Positions 7,431 to 14,808 of a stretch of 64,000 nucleotides of DNA are shown one piece after another (the stretch's first letter is position 1; each line of letters opens with the position of its first letter). The stretch is from contig NZ_JAMLFW010000001.1 of assembly GCF_024256385.1 (NCBI RefSeq), forward strand, positions 1,426,001 to 1,490,000, given 5' to 3'. The stretch is from Anatilimnocola floriformis (GTDB lineage: Bacteria; Planctomycetota; Planctomycetia; Pirellulales; Pirellulaceae). Below the pieces are notes generated by a model that worked only from the letters and a program-made list of their open reading frames with translations, ran no database searches and had not been told where the DNA came from. Made by a program: the position numbers and the translations under genes.

Positions 7431-7513
7431 CGGAAGCCGTGAGACTTGAACTCACAAGCGTTTTATCGCCACCTGTTTTCGAGACAGGGTCCTCATCCAG
7501 CCGGATGACTTCC
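7431..7513 (-). tRNA. tRNA-Ser (anticodon CGA)
   Basis: 83-base class II tRNA. Acceptor GGAAGTC/GGCTTCC, anticodon arm CCTGT-CTCGAAA-ACAGG, long variable region, T arm with loop TTCAAGT (a slight departure from TTCGA), discriminator G. CCA is not encoded. The D arm is short of a clear fourth pair. Confidence 0.82.
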
Positions 7514-7529
7514 GTACAAGCAAAACCAG

Positions 7530-7604
7530 TTCCGGGGGTTGGAATCGAACCAACGAACTTCTGGTTCAGAGCCAGATGCCACTACCAACAGCAGCTGCCC
7601 CGGA
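7530..7604 (-). tRNA. tRNA-Gln (anticodon CTG)
   Basis: 75 bases. Acceptor TCCGGGG/CCCCGGA starts with the weak T1-A72 pair typical of tRNA-Gln. Anticodon arm TCTGG-CTCTGAA-CCAGA; T arm GTTGG-TTCGATT-CCAAC; discriminator A. It is the first tRNA of the minus-strand array, 23 bases downstream of the end of the terminator T-run. Confidence 0.88.
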
Positions 7605-7627
7605 ATGATGAATCTTCAGTGAGCGCA

Positions 7628-7660
7628 CAAAAAAAAGCCCGGTGTCTTGCGACACCGGGC
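7628..7660 (-). terminator. Rho-independent terminator upstream of the tRNA array
   Basis: A 10-bp stem (7637-7646 with 7651-7660) with a four-base loop is followed on the minus strand by an unbroken T-run (7629-7636). It should end transcripts of the glycosyltransferase operon before the tRNA array. No gene is seen in the rest of 7605-7930, so the tRNA promoter must overlap or follow this hairpin. Confidence 0.85.
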
Positions 7661-7930
7661 AAATAGCCTGCATGAAGGGCTATTGGCGATGTCAACAAGA
7701 AGAACGAAGCTGGCGTAGCGAACTCGCGGCGCGCTGCGATGCGCACTGGGCCGAGGACTGGCTACGTCGCTGAGAGCTGGCAGAGGATGAAAAACAGGCA
7801 AACATGAGAATCGTCTCAAACGGAGCGGATTGAACTCGATGCAGATATTGACGGGGCACGGCCGAAAAGGTTCGCAAAATTATCTGCCGTAATTGCGATC
7901 CGCCTACGGGTTCGCTTATTCCCGTAATTT

Positions 7931-9112
7931 TCAAACTCGATTCGCCCGCAGTTCGGCGAGCGAGTAGTGCGTATCTCGCCAGCGGATGCCGTTGCGGTAG
8001 TAGGTGAGGAACATCGACCGCCATTGGATATAAGTGAAGAGCGCGACCGTCAGCGGAAAGGCGAGCGCGGTCGTGAGCGGCAGTCGCATGGAACGGGCAA
8101 AACCAGCTGCGGTAAACAACTGCAGAATCACTGCCGTCAAGTACAGCCAGCGCGCCGGCCCCGGCACGATCCACACGGCCAAGTATGGCCAGACGTTGAA
8201 CGCGAGGGAGAACAGTGACGAGAAAATAGTGAGTCCCACGCGATAGTCGACGCCGGAGAAAGCGTTCTTCTCTAGCCCAACGATGACTTCGCGCAGCGAC
8301 GAGTACCACTCGACCGCAATCATCCCCACGCCGTAGACCACATCCTGGCGAAAGCCGTTTTTCTTCACGATCTTGCCGAGTTTCAGATCGTCGTCGGGCC
8401 GCATGCGGATCGGTTCGTGACGGCCGATCTTTTGGTAGACATCGGCGCGAATGAGATTGAACGCGCCGATGCCAATGTGCTCGGGCCGGCGCGGATCACG
8501 TACGCGCCAAGGTTTGACGAACAGCGTGAAGTAAATCGAAAACGTCACGACGAAGGCATGCAACAGCCAGGATTTCATCTGCACGTCGGGCGTGGAGGCG
8601 AGATGATCGATCTGATGCTCAAGCGCGTAACCGATCGCGCGGCGCAGCGCAGATCGCTCGAAAATGATGTCGGCATCGGTGAACAAAAGCCATTCGCCGC
8701 GCGAGTGCTCGGCGCCGAGTTGCAACGCATGATTCTTCCCCAGCCAACCGGCCGGCAGCTCCGTGACAGTCACCACATTCAACTGCGGAAACTCCGCGGC
8801 CAGGCGCGCGAGGATCTCGCCGGTTCGATCGCGCGAGCGATCGTTGACGAGCGTAATCTGCAACTCGGGATAATCGATAGCCACGAGCGACCGGACGGCC
8901 TGCTCGATGTTCCGCTCTTCATCCTTGGCCGCCGCGATGAGTGAGATCCGCGGCAGCGCTTCACCCTGTGGCAACGGCGCGTCGGCCAGTCGCTTGATCG
9001 ATCGATCGGAGTGCGAAAGAACGACTGCCACGGCCAACGACAGGCAGGCGGCTGCCACCGAGTGAATCAGCAGAATCCATTGCACGACTGGCCAAATCTG
9101 GGCCCATTCCAT
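7931..9112 (-). CDS. Family 2 glycosyltransferase with C-terminal membrane helices
   Basis: 393 residues. An N-terminal membrane helix (9-33) is followed by a GT-A domain: AAAKDEERNI at 60-69, NDRSRD with D91, the DxD motif DAD 146-148, and RPDDD (about 238-242) as the catalytic-base region. Three or four hydrophobic segments follow (about 285-370). The layout resembles the hopene-associated HpnB/hydroxylated-lipid glycosyltransferases, so transfer of a sugar to a membrane lipid is likely; the acceptor is unknown. Its ATG overlaps the stop of the amidohydrolase gene upstream (TGATG), so the two are probably translationally coupled. Confidence 0.82.
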   Translation of the reverse strand: MEWAQIWPVVQWILLIHSVAAACLSLAVAVVLSHSDRSIKRLADAPLPQGEALPRISLIAAAKDEERNIEQAVRSLVAIDYPELQITLVNDRSRDRTGEILARLAAEFPQLNVVTVTELPAGWLGKNHALQLGAEHSRGEWLLFTDADIIFERSALRRAIGYALEHQIDHLASTPDVQMKSWLLHAFVVTFSIYFTLFVKPWRVRDPRRPEHIGIGAFNLIRADVYQKIGRHEPIRMRPDDDLKLGKIVKKNGFRQDVVYGVGMIAVEWYSSLREVIVGLEKNAFSGVDYRVGLTIFSSLFSLAFNVWPYLAVWIVPGPARWLYLTAVILQLFTAAGFARSMRLPLTTALAFPLTVALFTYIQWRSMFLTYYRNGIRWRDTHYSLAELRANRV

Positions 9113-10056
9113 CAGGCGATTCCTAGCAGCTTGCGAGCATTCGTGCGGAAGATCTTCGCGGCGACCTCTTCCGGCAGTTTCAGCTTCTCTTTCTCTTCGA
9201 ACAATTCAAACTGCGGCACGACTTGAGCCGGCGCGAGAAAGTCGGTGCCAAACATGATGCGGTCTTGTCGACGAAGCAAAAACTCTCGACCGAACTCCAG
9301 ATCGCGGCTGATCGCGCCGGCGCCGCTCCCCGCCGAAAGATCGCCGTAGAGATTCGGAAACTTCTCCATCAGTGCATCAATGGCGCCGCCAGGGGCAACT
9401 TTCGTTTTCGGATAGCCACCCAAATCGAGTTGCTGTGTGCCGCCCGAAATTGATGCCCACCAGCCAGGGCCATGGCCGATGAACTGACAGTTCGGATGAT
9501 CGCCAATCGCCTTCGCGAGACCGGGGAGTCCAGGCTTGTCGAGGTTGCGCTCGTTGTCGAGATGAAACAGCAACGGCCATTTCAGTTCATCGCATGCGGC
9601 ATAGAGCGCCATGTTCTTCGGATCGTCGATGGCCACGCCGGGCTTGTGTTCGCCGAAACCTCGCGCGCCGGCGTCGCGGTATTTTTCGAGCATCTTCAGC
9701 AGTCCCTTCGCGCCGCCGTTGTAGCTGGTGCGCGGGTCGACGCAGCAGAAGGGAATCAACCGATCGCGAAACGGTGCTGTTTGCTGCAAGACAAAATCGG
9801 GAGTCACCAGATAGCTCGACGACTCCGGCGACACCAGCGGCAGGACCACCGCCTGCGCGATGCGATGGGCATCCATCCACCGCAACAACTCCTCCGCGGT
9901 CAGCGGTTGCGTGGTGTTCCACGTCTGGCCGAGATGCGTATGCATATCGACATAGTCGCCGGCGGGGGCCTTTTTCTCTTCCGCAACACAAGCCCGCTGA
10001 GCGATGAGGACCGCGCTGGCGGCGAGAAACGCACGGCGAGTAAAAGCAGGTCGCAT
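9112..10056 (-). CDS. Secreted amidohydrolase
   Basis: 314 residues from the ATG at 10056. A Tat-like signal FTRRAFLAASA (5-15) precedes an amidohydrolase barrel: the first metal-binding strand is VDMHTHLG (H39, H41), later FHLDNE and IGHGPGWW supply His ligands, and MFGTDF near the C-terminus supplies the catalytic Asp. This is the TIM-barrel amidohydrolase_2 group (decarboxylases and lactone hydrolases). Substrate unknown. The start region carries GGAG about 14 bases upstream. It is coupled to the downstream glycosyltransferase. Confidence 0.82.
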   Translation of the reverse strand: MRPAFTRRAFLAASAVLIAQRACVAEEKKAPAGDYVDMHTHLGQTWNTTQPLTAEELLRWMDAHRIAQAVVLPLVSPESSSYLVTPDFVLQQTAPFRDRLIPFCCVDPRTSYNGGAKGLLKMLEKYRDAGARGFGEHKPGVAIDDPKNMALYAACDELKWPLLFHLDNERNLDKPGLPGLAKAIGDHPNCQFIGHGPGWWASISGGTQQLDLGGYPKTKVAPGGAIDALMEKFPNLYGDLSAGSGAGAISRDLEFGREFLLRRQDRIMFGTDFLAPAQVVPQFELFEEKEKLKLPEEVAAKIFRTNARKLLGIA

Positions 10057-10123
10057 GAGGAGAGGCTCCAGGTTTTGCCACATCATACTCGATTCTTTGC
10101 GAGTGAACCGGCATAATCGCACG

Positions 10124-10870
10124 ATGCTCGACCCGCAGCCGACCGCCGCTCGCTATCGCGCCATCGCTCTCCTCTTCGCGATGATCTATCCCACGTGCCT
10201 GACGTGGATTTATTTCACCGCGCTCAAGGATTCACCAGGTTCCTGGCAACAGACAGCGTTCAGCATTGGCAAGCTGATTCAGTTCGGCTTTCCGGCGTTT
10301 TGGATTTTCGTCATCGAGCGCCGCCAGTTTTCTGGACACTCATTTACCACTAGCGGCCTGGGACTAGCGCTCGCGCTCGGCGTGTTCGAAATCGTCGCGG
10401 GACTTGGACTTTATTTCGTCGTGCTCAAACCGGCCGGTATCTTTGCCGGACCGCTGCAAGAGATGCTGCTGAAACTACGTGGCTTTGGGCTCGATTCATT
10501 CGGTGCCTACATCGCGCTAGGCGTTGGCTATTCGCTGGTTCATTCTTGGATGGAGGAATACTACTGGCGGTGGTTTGTGTTTCGAGAATTGGCCGACAAA
10601 AACTTCGATAACGCAAAACTGCCGGTTCGCGCGCTCGTCATTTCGAGCCTCGCTTTTGCGGCCCACCATGTCGTTGTTCTCGCCGGTTATTTCGAATGGA
10701 GTTCGCCCTGGACCTACATCCTTTCGGCGATTGTCGCCATCGGCGGCGGGCTCTTTGCTTGGATCTACTGGAGTAGCCGTTCGCTGTACGCCGCCTGGCT
10801 TGCGCATGCGTTTGCCGATGCGGCGATCTTTCTCATTGGGTATGACCTGGTGAAAGCGTCACTTCACTGA
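10124..10870 (+). CDS. CPBP-family intramembrane protease
   Basis: 248 residues from the ATG at 10124, about seven membrane segments. All three CPBP (Abi/Rce1-like) motifs are present: EEYYWR in the WMEEYYWRWFVF helix, FAAHH (FxxxH), and HAFAD (HxxxD). The family includes CAAX-processing and bacteriocin-immunity glutamic proteases; the substrate here is unknown. CATAAT at 10112-10117 is only 6 bases from the ATG, so a leaderless transcript is possible. It converges with the PQQ-propeller gene, with a 12-base overlap at the stops. Confidence 0.85.
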   Translation: MLDPQPTAARYRAIALLFAMIYPTCLTWIYFTALKDSPGSWQQTAFSIGKLIQFGFPAFWIFVIERRQFSGHSFTTSGLGLALALGVFEIVAGLGLYFVVLKPAGIFAGPLQEMLLKLRGFGLDSFGAYIALGVGYSLVHSWMEEYYWRWFVFRELADKNFDNAKLPVRALVISSLAFAAHHVVVLAGYFEWSSPWTYILSAIVAIGGGLFAWIYWSSRSLYAAWLAHAFADAAIFLIGYDLVKASLH

Positions 10871-12166
10871 TTCTGTCGCCAGGCTCGCGCAGACCAGTTC
10901 TTTGTCATTGCGAGCAAAGATGTGCTTATTCGCAAACCCCGGATGCGACCAGCACACGCCGCCACGCTGTCGAAGTTGATCGAGCGTTGGCTCCAGCATT
11001 TTCGCCCGGCTGATTTCTTCGTAGCCCTTCGGCGAGAGTTTCGCGATGATCAGTTCGCCGCGCTCATTGAAGAGAAAGAAGCGATCGCCGTTTTTCACGA
11101 AGTGAATCGTGCTCCAGCGAGCTCGCGGCACGGCGGAATCGTTTTCCCACACGCGGTCACCGGTTTTGGCATCGAGACAGCGCAGTTCACCGTAACTATC
11201 CACGCCGTAGATGTAACCATTTTCGAAAACAGGCGTGCTGATGATCGAATGCAGCGCATCGGTGTCTTGCTCATTACGTCCGACAACGTGCCAGAGTTTT
11301 TCAAATGCGGTTCGCTCCTGATCGAGCTTCAGCAGCAGCGAACCGTCGTAAAACGACGTGAAGAAAACCTCATTCCCGGCCTTCACCGGCGTCGCCACGC
11401 CGATCGGCATGTTGCGTGGTTTCCACGGCTGGCTCCAGAGCTTTTCGCCTGTCTTCACGGCGAGTCCCGTCACACTATCGCCTGTCCAGCAAATGGCGAC
11501 GCGCTGGCCCGCCTGATCGACGATAAGTGGTGTGGAATATTGGCCGCGGTCATCGAGCGCCTTCCAAGCATCGACGCCGGTTTGCTTGTTCACGGCGATG
11601 ATGCACGCACCCTCCCGGCCACCAATCTGCATGAGCAGCAAATCTCCTTCGACCACTGGCGAAGCCGAAACGCCCCAAATCGGCATGGCGATTTTGTGTT
11701 CGGTTTCGAGATCGCGCTTCCAAACCAACTTTCCTGAATCTGCATCGAGGCAATGCAACCGGCCCGTCGCGCCAATCGCGTAGGCTTTGTCGCCGTCAAT
11801 CGTCACGCAAGCCCGCGGACCAGCGGGATAACCCACTCGGCCGTATTCACAGCCATACTCGACAACCCACTTCTCCTCACCGGTTATTTCATCGAAGCAA
11901 ATAATCCGTTCGCGCGGATTGCCACGCTCGGCGATGCGGTCCATCAAGTAGACTTTGCCCGCCGCGATCGTCGGCCCGGTATAGCCCGCGTTGATCTTCG
12001 CCCGCCATTTAATCGGCAATTCCGCGGCAGAGAATTTTTCGACGATGCCCGTCTCTCGCCACACGCCATCGCGCGTCGGACCACGCCACTCGGGCCAATC
12101 TTCTCCCTGCGAGGAGGACTCGCCACACAAAAAAAGGATCGCCATTAAAATCAGGTATCGCTTCAT
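10859..12166 (-). CDS. Secreted PQQ-like beta-propeller protein
   Basis: 435 residues with a Sec signal (4-18). The start of the mature part, DWPEWRGPTRDGVW, is typical of planctomycete outer-membrane BamB-like/PQQ-repeat proteins. Repeats such as LHCLDADSGKLVWKRDL and LRCLDAKTGDRVWEND mark blades. These proteins have the quinoprotein fold, but no catalytic dehydrogenase residues are recognisable, so a structural or binding role outside the cytoplasm is likely. Its ATG overlaps the stop of the MFS gene by four bases (ATGA), placing it last in a three-gene operon. Confidence 0.82.
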   Translation of the reverse strand: MKRYLILMAILFLCGESSSQGEDWPEWRGPTRDGVWRETGIVEKFSAAELPIKWRAKINAGYTGPTIAAGKVYLMDRIAERGNPRERIICFDEITGEEKWVVEYGCEYGRVGYPAGPRACVTIDGDKAYAIGATGRLHCLDADSGKLVWKRDLETEHKIAMPIWGVSASPVVEGDLLLMQIGGREGACIIAVNKQTGVDAWKALDDRGQYSTPLIVDQAGQRVAICWTGDSVTGLAVKTGEKLWSQPWKPRNMPIGVATPVKAGNEVFFTSFYDGSLLLKLDQERTAFEKLWHVVGRNEQDTDALHSIISTPVFENGYIYGVDSYGELRCLDAKTGDRVWENDSAVPRARWSTIHFVKNGDRFFLFNERGELIIAKLSPKGYEEISRAKMLEPTLDQLRQRGGVCWSHPGFANKHIFARNDKELVCASLATESVK

Positions 12167-13497
12167 TTCTTACTACTCCGTTCGTCGTTCGGCCAAAGCA
12201 GTCCCAGCGCCAGGCAACCGATGAGCGGCACTTGCCCGGCCCAGAAGAGCCCCGTCGCGAACGAGTGGGTCACGTCGATACTCTTGCCGACGTATTTTTG
12301 CATGTACGACGTGATGATCCAGGTCGTCGCGCCAAACAGGCCCGTTACGAGGCCTTGTCGCCGAGTGGACAGTTCCTGCGCGAGCGAATAATAAACCGGA
12401 AATAGCCCGAGTGTGCCGCAGCCGATGAGCAGGAACGTGTAGAGGAGCAACGCACCGTGCGGCAGGTTCGCCGCCACTGCTGTGTACATGGCGAGCAGCG
12501 TGCAGACCGTGAACACTAGCAGCCTGGCGCGATTGAGTGAGAAACGTTCACCGGTCAACCACTTCACGGCGCCTCCCGCCGCGAGACAACCGAGGTCGGC
12601 AACCAAATAAAAGGCCATCATGAACCAGAACATAAAGTTCTCCGAGTATTTATGTTCCTCCTGCAGCAGCAGCGGCATCCACGCCCGCAGATACTGCCAG
12701 GTCATGTTGATGGCGACGACGATCGACATCAGAACGATAATTTTCCGCAGCACGGACCACGTCCATAATGCCGGCCTGCTCCCGTTCTTTTTCAACGGCG
12801 ATTCCGCCGGCAGTTTCAAATCGGCTTCACGAATGAAAAACAGCCAGGGAATCACCCAACTCATTCCCACAATGCCGATGACAATAAACGGCTGTCGCCA
12901 ACTGCTCTCTTCATTCGTGCGCATCGCCATCACCGCGAGCGGCGTGATGATGGAACCAACCGAAGCGCCACTTTGCAGAATGCTGTTGCCGAGCAAACGA
13001 TCCGGGCCGGTGAGTAGTCGCTGCGTGGTGATCAGCGCGCAAGGCCAATGCCCCGCTTCGAAATAACCGAGCACCACCCGGCAGAAAAAGAGCCCGAGAT
13101 AACCGGCGGCGTTTGATTCGCTGTTCATCCCTAGCCACGCATGCTGTGAACCAACGATGGGCAACAGCGCGTCGCCGATCTGCTGGCTCCACACCGTAGC
13201 GACACCGGCCGAAGACCAGCCGAGCAACATCAGCGGATACAGCCAGCGAACGCTCACGCGGTCGGCGAGCAAGCCGTTGATGATCGCACCGGCTGCGAAC
13301 GCCAGGCCGAAGCCCCACTCGAGTGTGCCGTACTGTTCGTGCGTGAGTTGAAACTCGGTCTTGATGGGCTTCGACATGAGCGACAGCGTTTGGCGGTCCA
13401 TGTACATGATCATGGTGGCCAGAAAGAGCAAGCCGCAGATGGACCACTTCCATCTCGCCGATCGACCGTCGCTGCTATCGAAACTCAGCCGCTCCAT
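12163..13497 (-). CDS. MFS transporter (ExuT/anion-cation symporter type)
   Basis: About 444 residues with twelve membrane segments. MYMDRQTLSLM in helix 1, LADRVSVRWLYPLML between helices 2 and 3, and GYFEAGHWPC (about 125) are typical of the hexuronate/organic-anion transporter branch. The N-terminus is uncertain: Met at 13512 or 13497; I chose 13497 because GGGATGG precedes it. Either start overlaps the creatininase gene end by 13-28 bases, indicating coupling. The substrate is not deducible; the operon partners suggest a small organic compound. Confidence 0.82.
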   Translation of the reverse strand: MERLSFDSSDGRSARWKWSICGLLFLATMIMYMDRQTLSLMSKPIKTEFQLTHEQYGTLEWGFGLAFAAGAIINGLLADRVSVRWLYPLMLLGWSSAGVATVWSQQIGDALLPIVGSQHAWLGMNSESNAAGYLGLFFCRVVLGYFEAGHWPCALITTQRLLTGPDRLLGNSILQSGASVGSIITPLAVMAMRTNEESSWRQPFIVIGIVGMSWVIPWLFFIREADLKLPAESPLKKNGSRPALWTWSVLRKIIVLMSIVVAINMTWQYLRAWMPLLLQEEHKYSENFMFWFMMAFYLVADLGCLAAGGAVKWLTGERFSLNRARLLVFTVCTLLAMYTAVAANLPHGALLLYTFLLIGCGTLGLFPVYYSLAQELSTRRQGLVTGLFGATTWIITSYMQKYVGKSIDVTHSFATGLFWAGQVPLIGCLALGLLWPNDERSSKK

Positions 13498-14243
13498 GAG
13501 AAGCCATCCCACGCCAGCATGCGATTGATGTAGCTCACGACATCGGCAGTGAAGACGCGAAACAGCGTCTCCCCTTTTTCCGCCGTCGCGTTGGTCGGAT
13601 AACCGATGTGCCCGGTCGGCGTGCGCTCTTTCGTGATCCAGCCGCGGCTACCGGGCTCAAAAGGATTGCCCCACTCGACGCGCGCGGTCTGCTTCAGATC
13701 GCCGACCAGGTCCGGCCGGATCCGCAGCATCATCGACGTTTCCCACTCACAGGCGTGACCCATGCGGTTTTGTTCCAGCGACGAATCGACTTCATTCGGC
13801 TTGCCGCCGAGCAACCAATACGTCGCCGATAACAGCAGCAGATCGTTCCGCTGCCGATACTTTTGCCGCAGCTCAAACACCACCTGCTGCCCCGGCACGT
13901 GATTGCCACCGTGGCCGTTGATCAGCAGGATCCGCTGAAAGCCGTGCGCGATCATGTTCTCAATCAGGTTCGTCAGCAGGTCGAGATACACCCGCGGCGC
14001 CGCCGTCATCGTCCCCGGAAAATCCATGTGGTGCTCGCTGTTGCCTAGCCACATCAGCGGCGTGAAGAGGACCTTGTCTTTCAGTTCGGCCTCGGCTCGG
14101 CGGGCGACTTCGCCCATCAGCAGGCTGTCGGTAAAGACTGGCATGTGATGGCCATGCTGCTCGAGTGCAGCGATGGGAATGACAACCGGTGTCGACTTGG
14201 GCAGCGCGGCCACCGCGGGCCAGTTCATTTCGGCCAAAAGCAC
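13485..14243 (-). CDS. Creatininase-family amidohydrolase
   Basis: 252 residues. The metal-binding motifs of the creatininase fold are visible: PIAALEQHGHHMP (24-34, Glu and His ligands), TDS (Asp ligand), LINGHGGN (about 107), and HACEWETS (about 166, Glu ligand). Family members hydrolyse creatinine, formamidopyrimidines or mycofactocin peptides. It is the first gene of the creatininase-MFS-propeller operon, so uptake plus hydrolysis of the same compound is plausible but inferred. Confidence 0.85.
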   Translation of the reverse strand: MLLAEMNWPAVAALPKSTPVVIPIAALEQHGHHMPVFTDSLLMGEVARRAEAELKDKVLFTPLMWLGNSEHHMDFPGTMTAAPRVYLDLLTNLIENMIAHGFQRILLINGHGGNHVPGQQVVFELRQKYRQRNDLLLLSATYWLLGGKPNEVDSSLEQNRMGHACEWETSMMLRIRPDLVGDLKQTARVEWGNPFEPGSRGWITKERTPTGHIGYPTNATAEKGETLFRVFTADVVSYINRMLAWDGFSWSG

Positions 14244-14393
14244 AGGCAGGAACTCCAGGTAAGGAAGTTGGTTCAGGAAGGCACGGGCAGCTTAGCGGAT
14301 GGGCCAGCGCGGGACAACAATTTCAACCGTCGGCGAACTCACACTCAGACTGCCGCGGCCACCCATTTTGCCAAGGAATAGGACTGGAATAAT

Positions 14394-14520
14394 ATAACGG
14401 TTATTGCGTTTTTGCATTTCGGTTAACTCGTGTGTGGCAAACAAGTTGTGCAATTTACATGCACTATGTCCATAACCTTTTATAACCATTTTATAACCAC
14501 TCACACACGACGTTATAACG
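14394..14520. promoter_or_regulatory. AT-rich region with repeated ATAAC/GTTAT boxes
   Basis: Within 130 bases are ATAACGGTTAT (14394-14404, palindrome), GGTTAAC (about 14420), ATAACC at 14472, 14482 and 14493 (10-11-base phasing), and CGTTATAACG (14511-14520, palindrome). The whole gap 14244-14808 has no gene. The boxes sit between the divergent creatininase operon and the lactonase-LRR gene and look like an operator region. Confidence 0.5.
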
Positions 14521-14808
14521 CCGTGCTGATCATCTCGCTGTCAGTTAGTCGCGACTCATATCTCTGCTGGCAAGCCGTCGATTGCTGACGTCGAGCGCGC
14601 AGCAGCGATCGGATGCACGGCGTAGACATTTCGCCGGCATTTGAGCCGCTCGTGGCGGTGAGACAGTGATCGACAGTGAATGGTCAAGCAAGCGTGGCGG
14701 GTTCGCAAGCCTCGCCCAGAATTTTCCAGCCGTGTTTCGCTGTGGTATGCTGCGGCACTTCCCGCCCGGTCTCTCCCAACTCCTGCCTCGCCAAAGCGGA
14801 AACCTCTC

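Noticed and set aside
7931-9112. Carotenoid or HpnB-specific function for the glycosyltransferase
   Set aside because: Only general GT2 motifs are visible, and no hopanoid or carotenoid genes are nearby, so a narrower name is not supported.
14292-14504. A 70-codon minus-strand frame in the ATAAC-box region
   Set aside because: It spans the AT-rich repeat region, has no ribosome site and no protein-like character.
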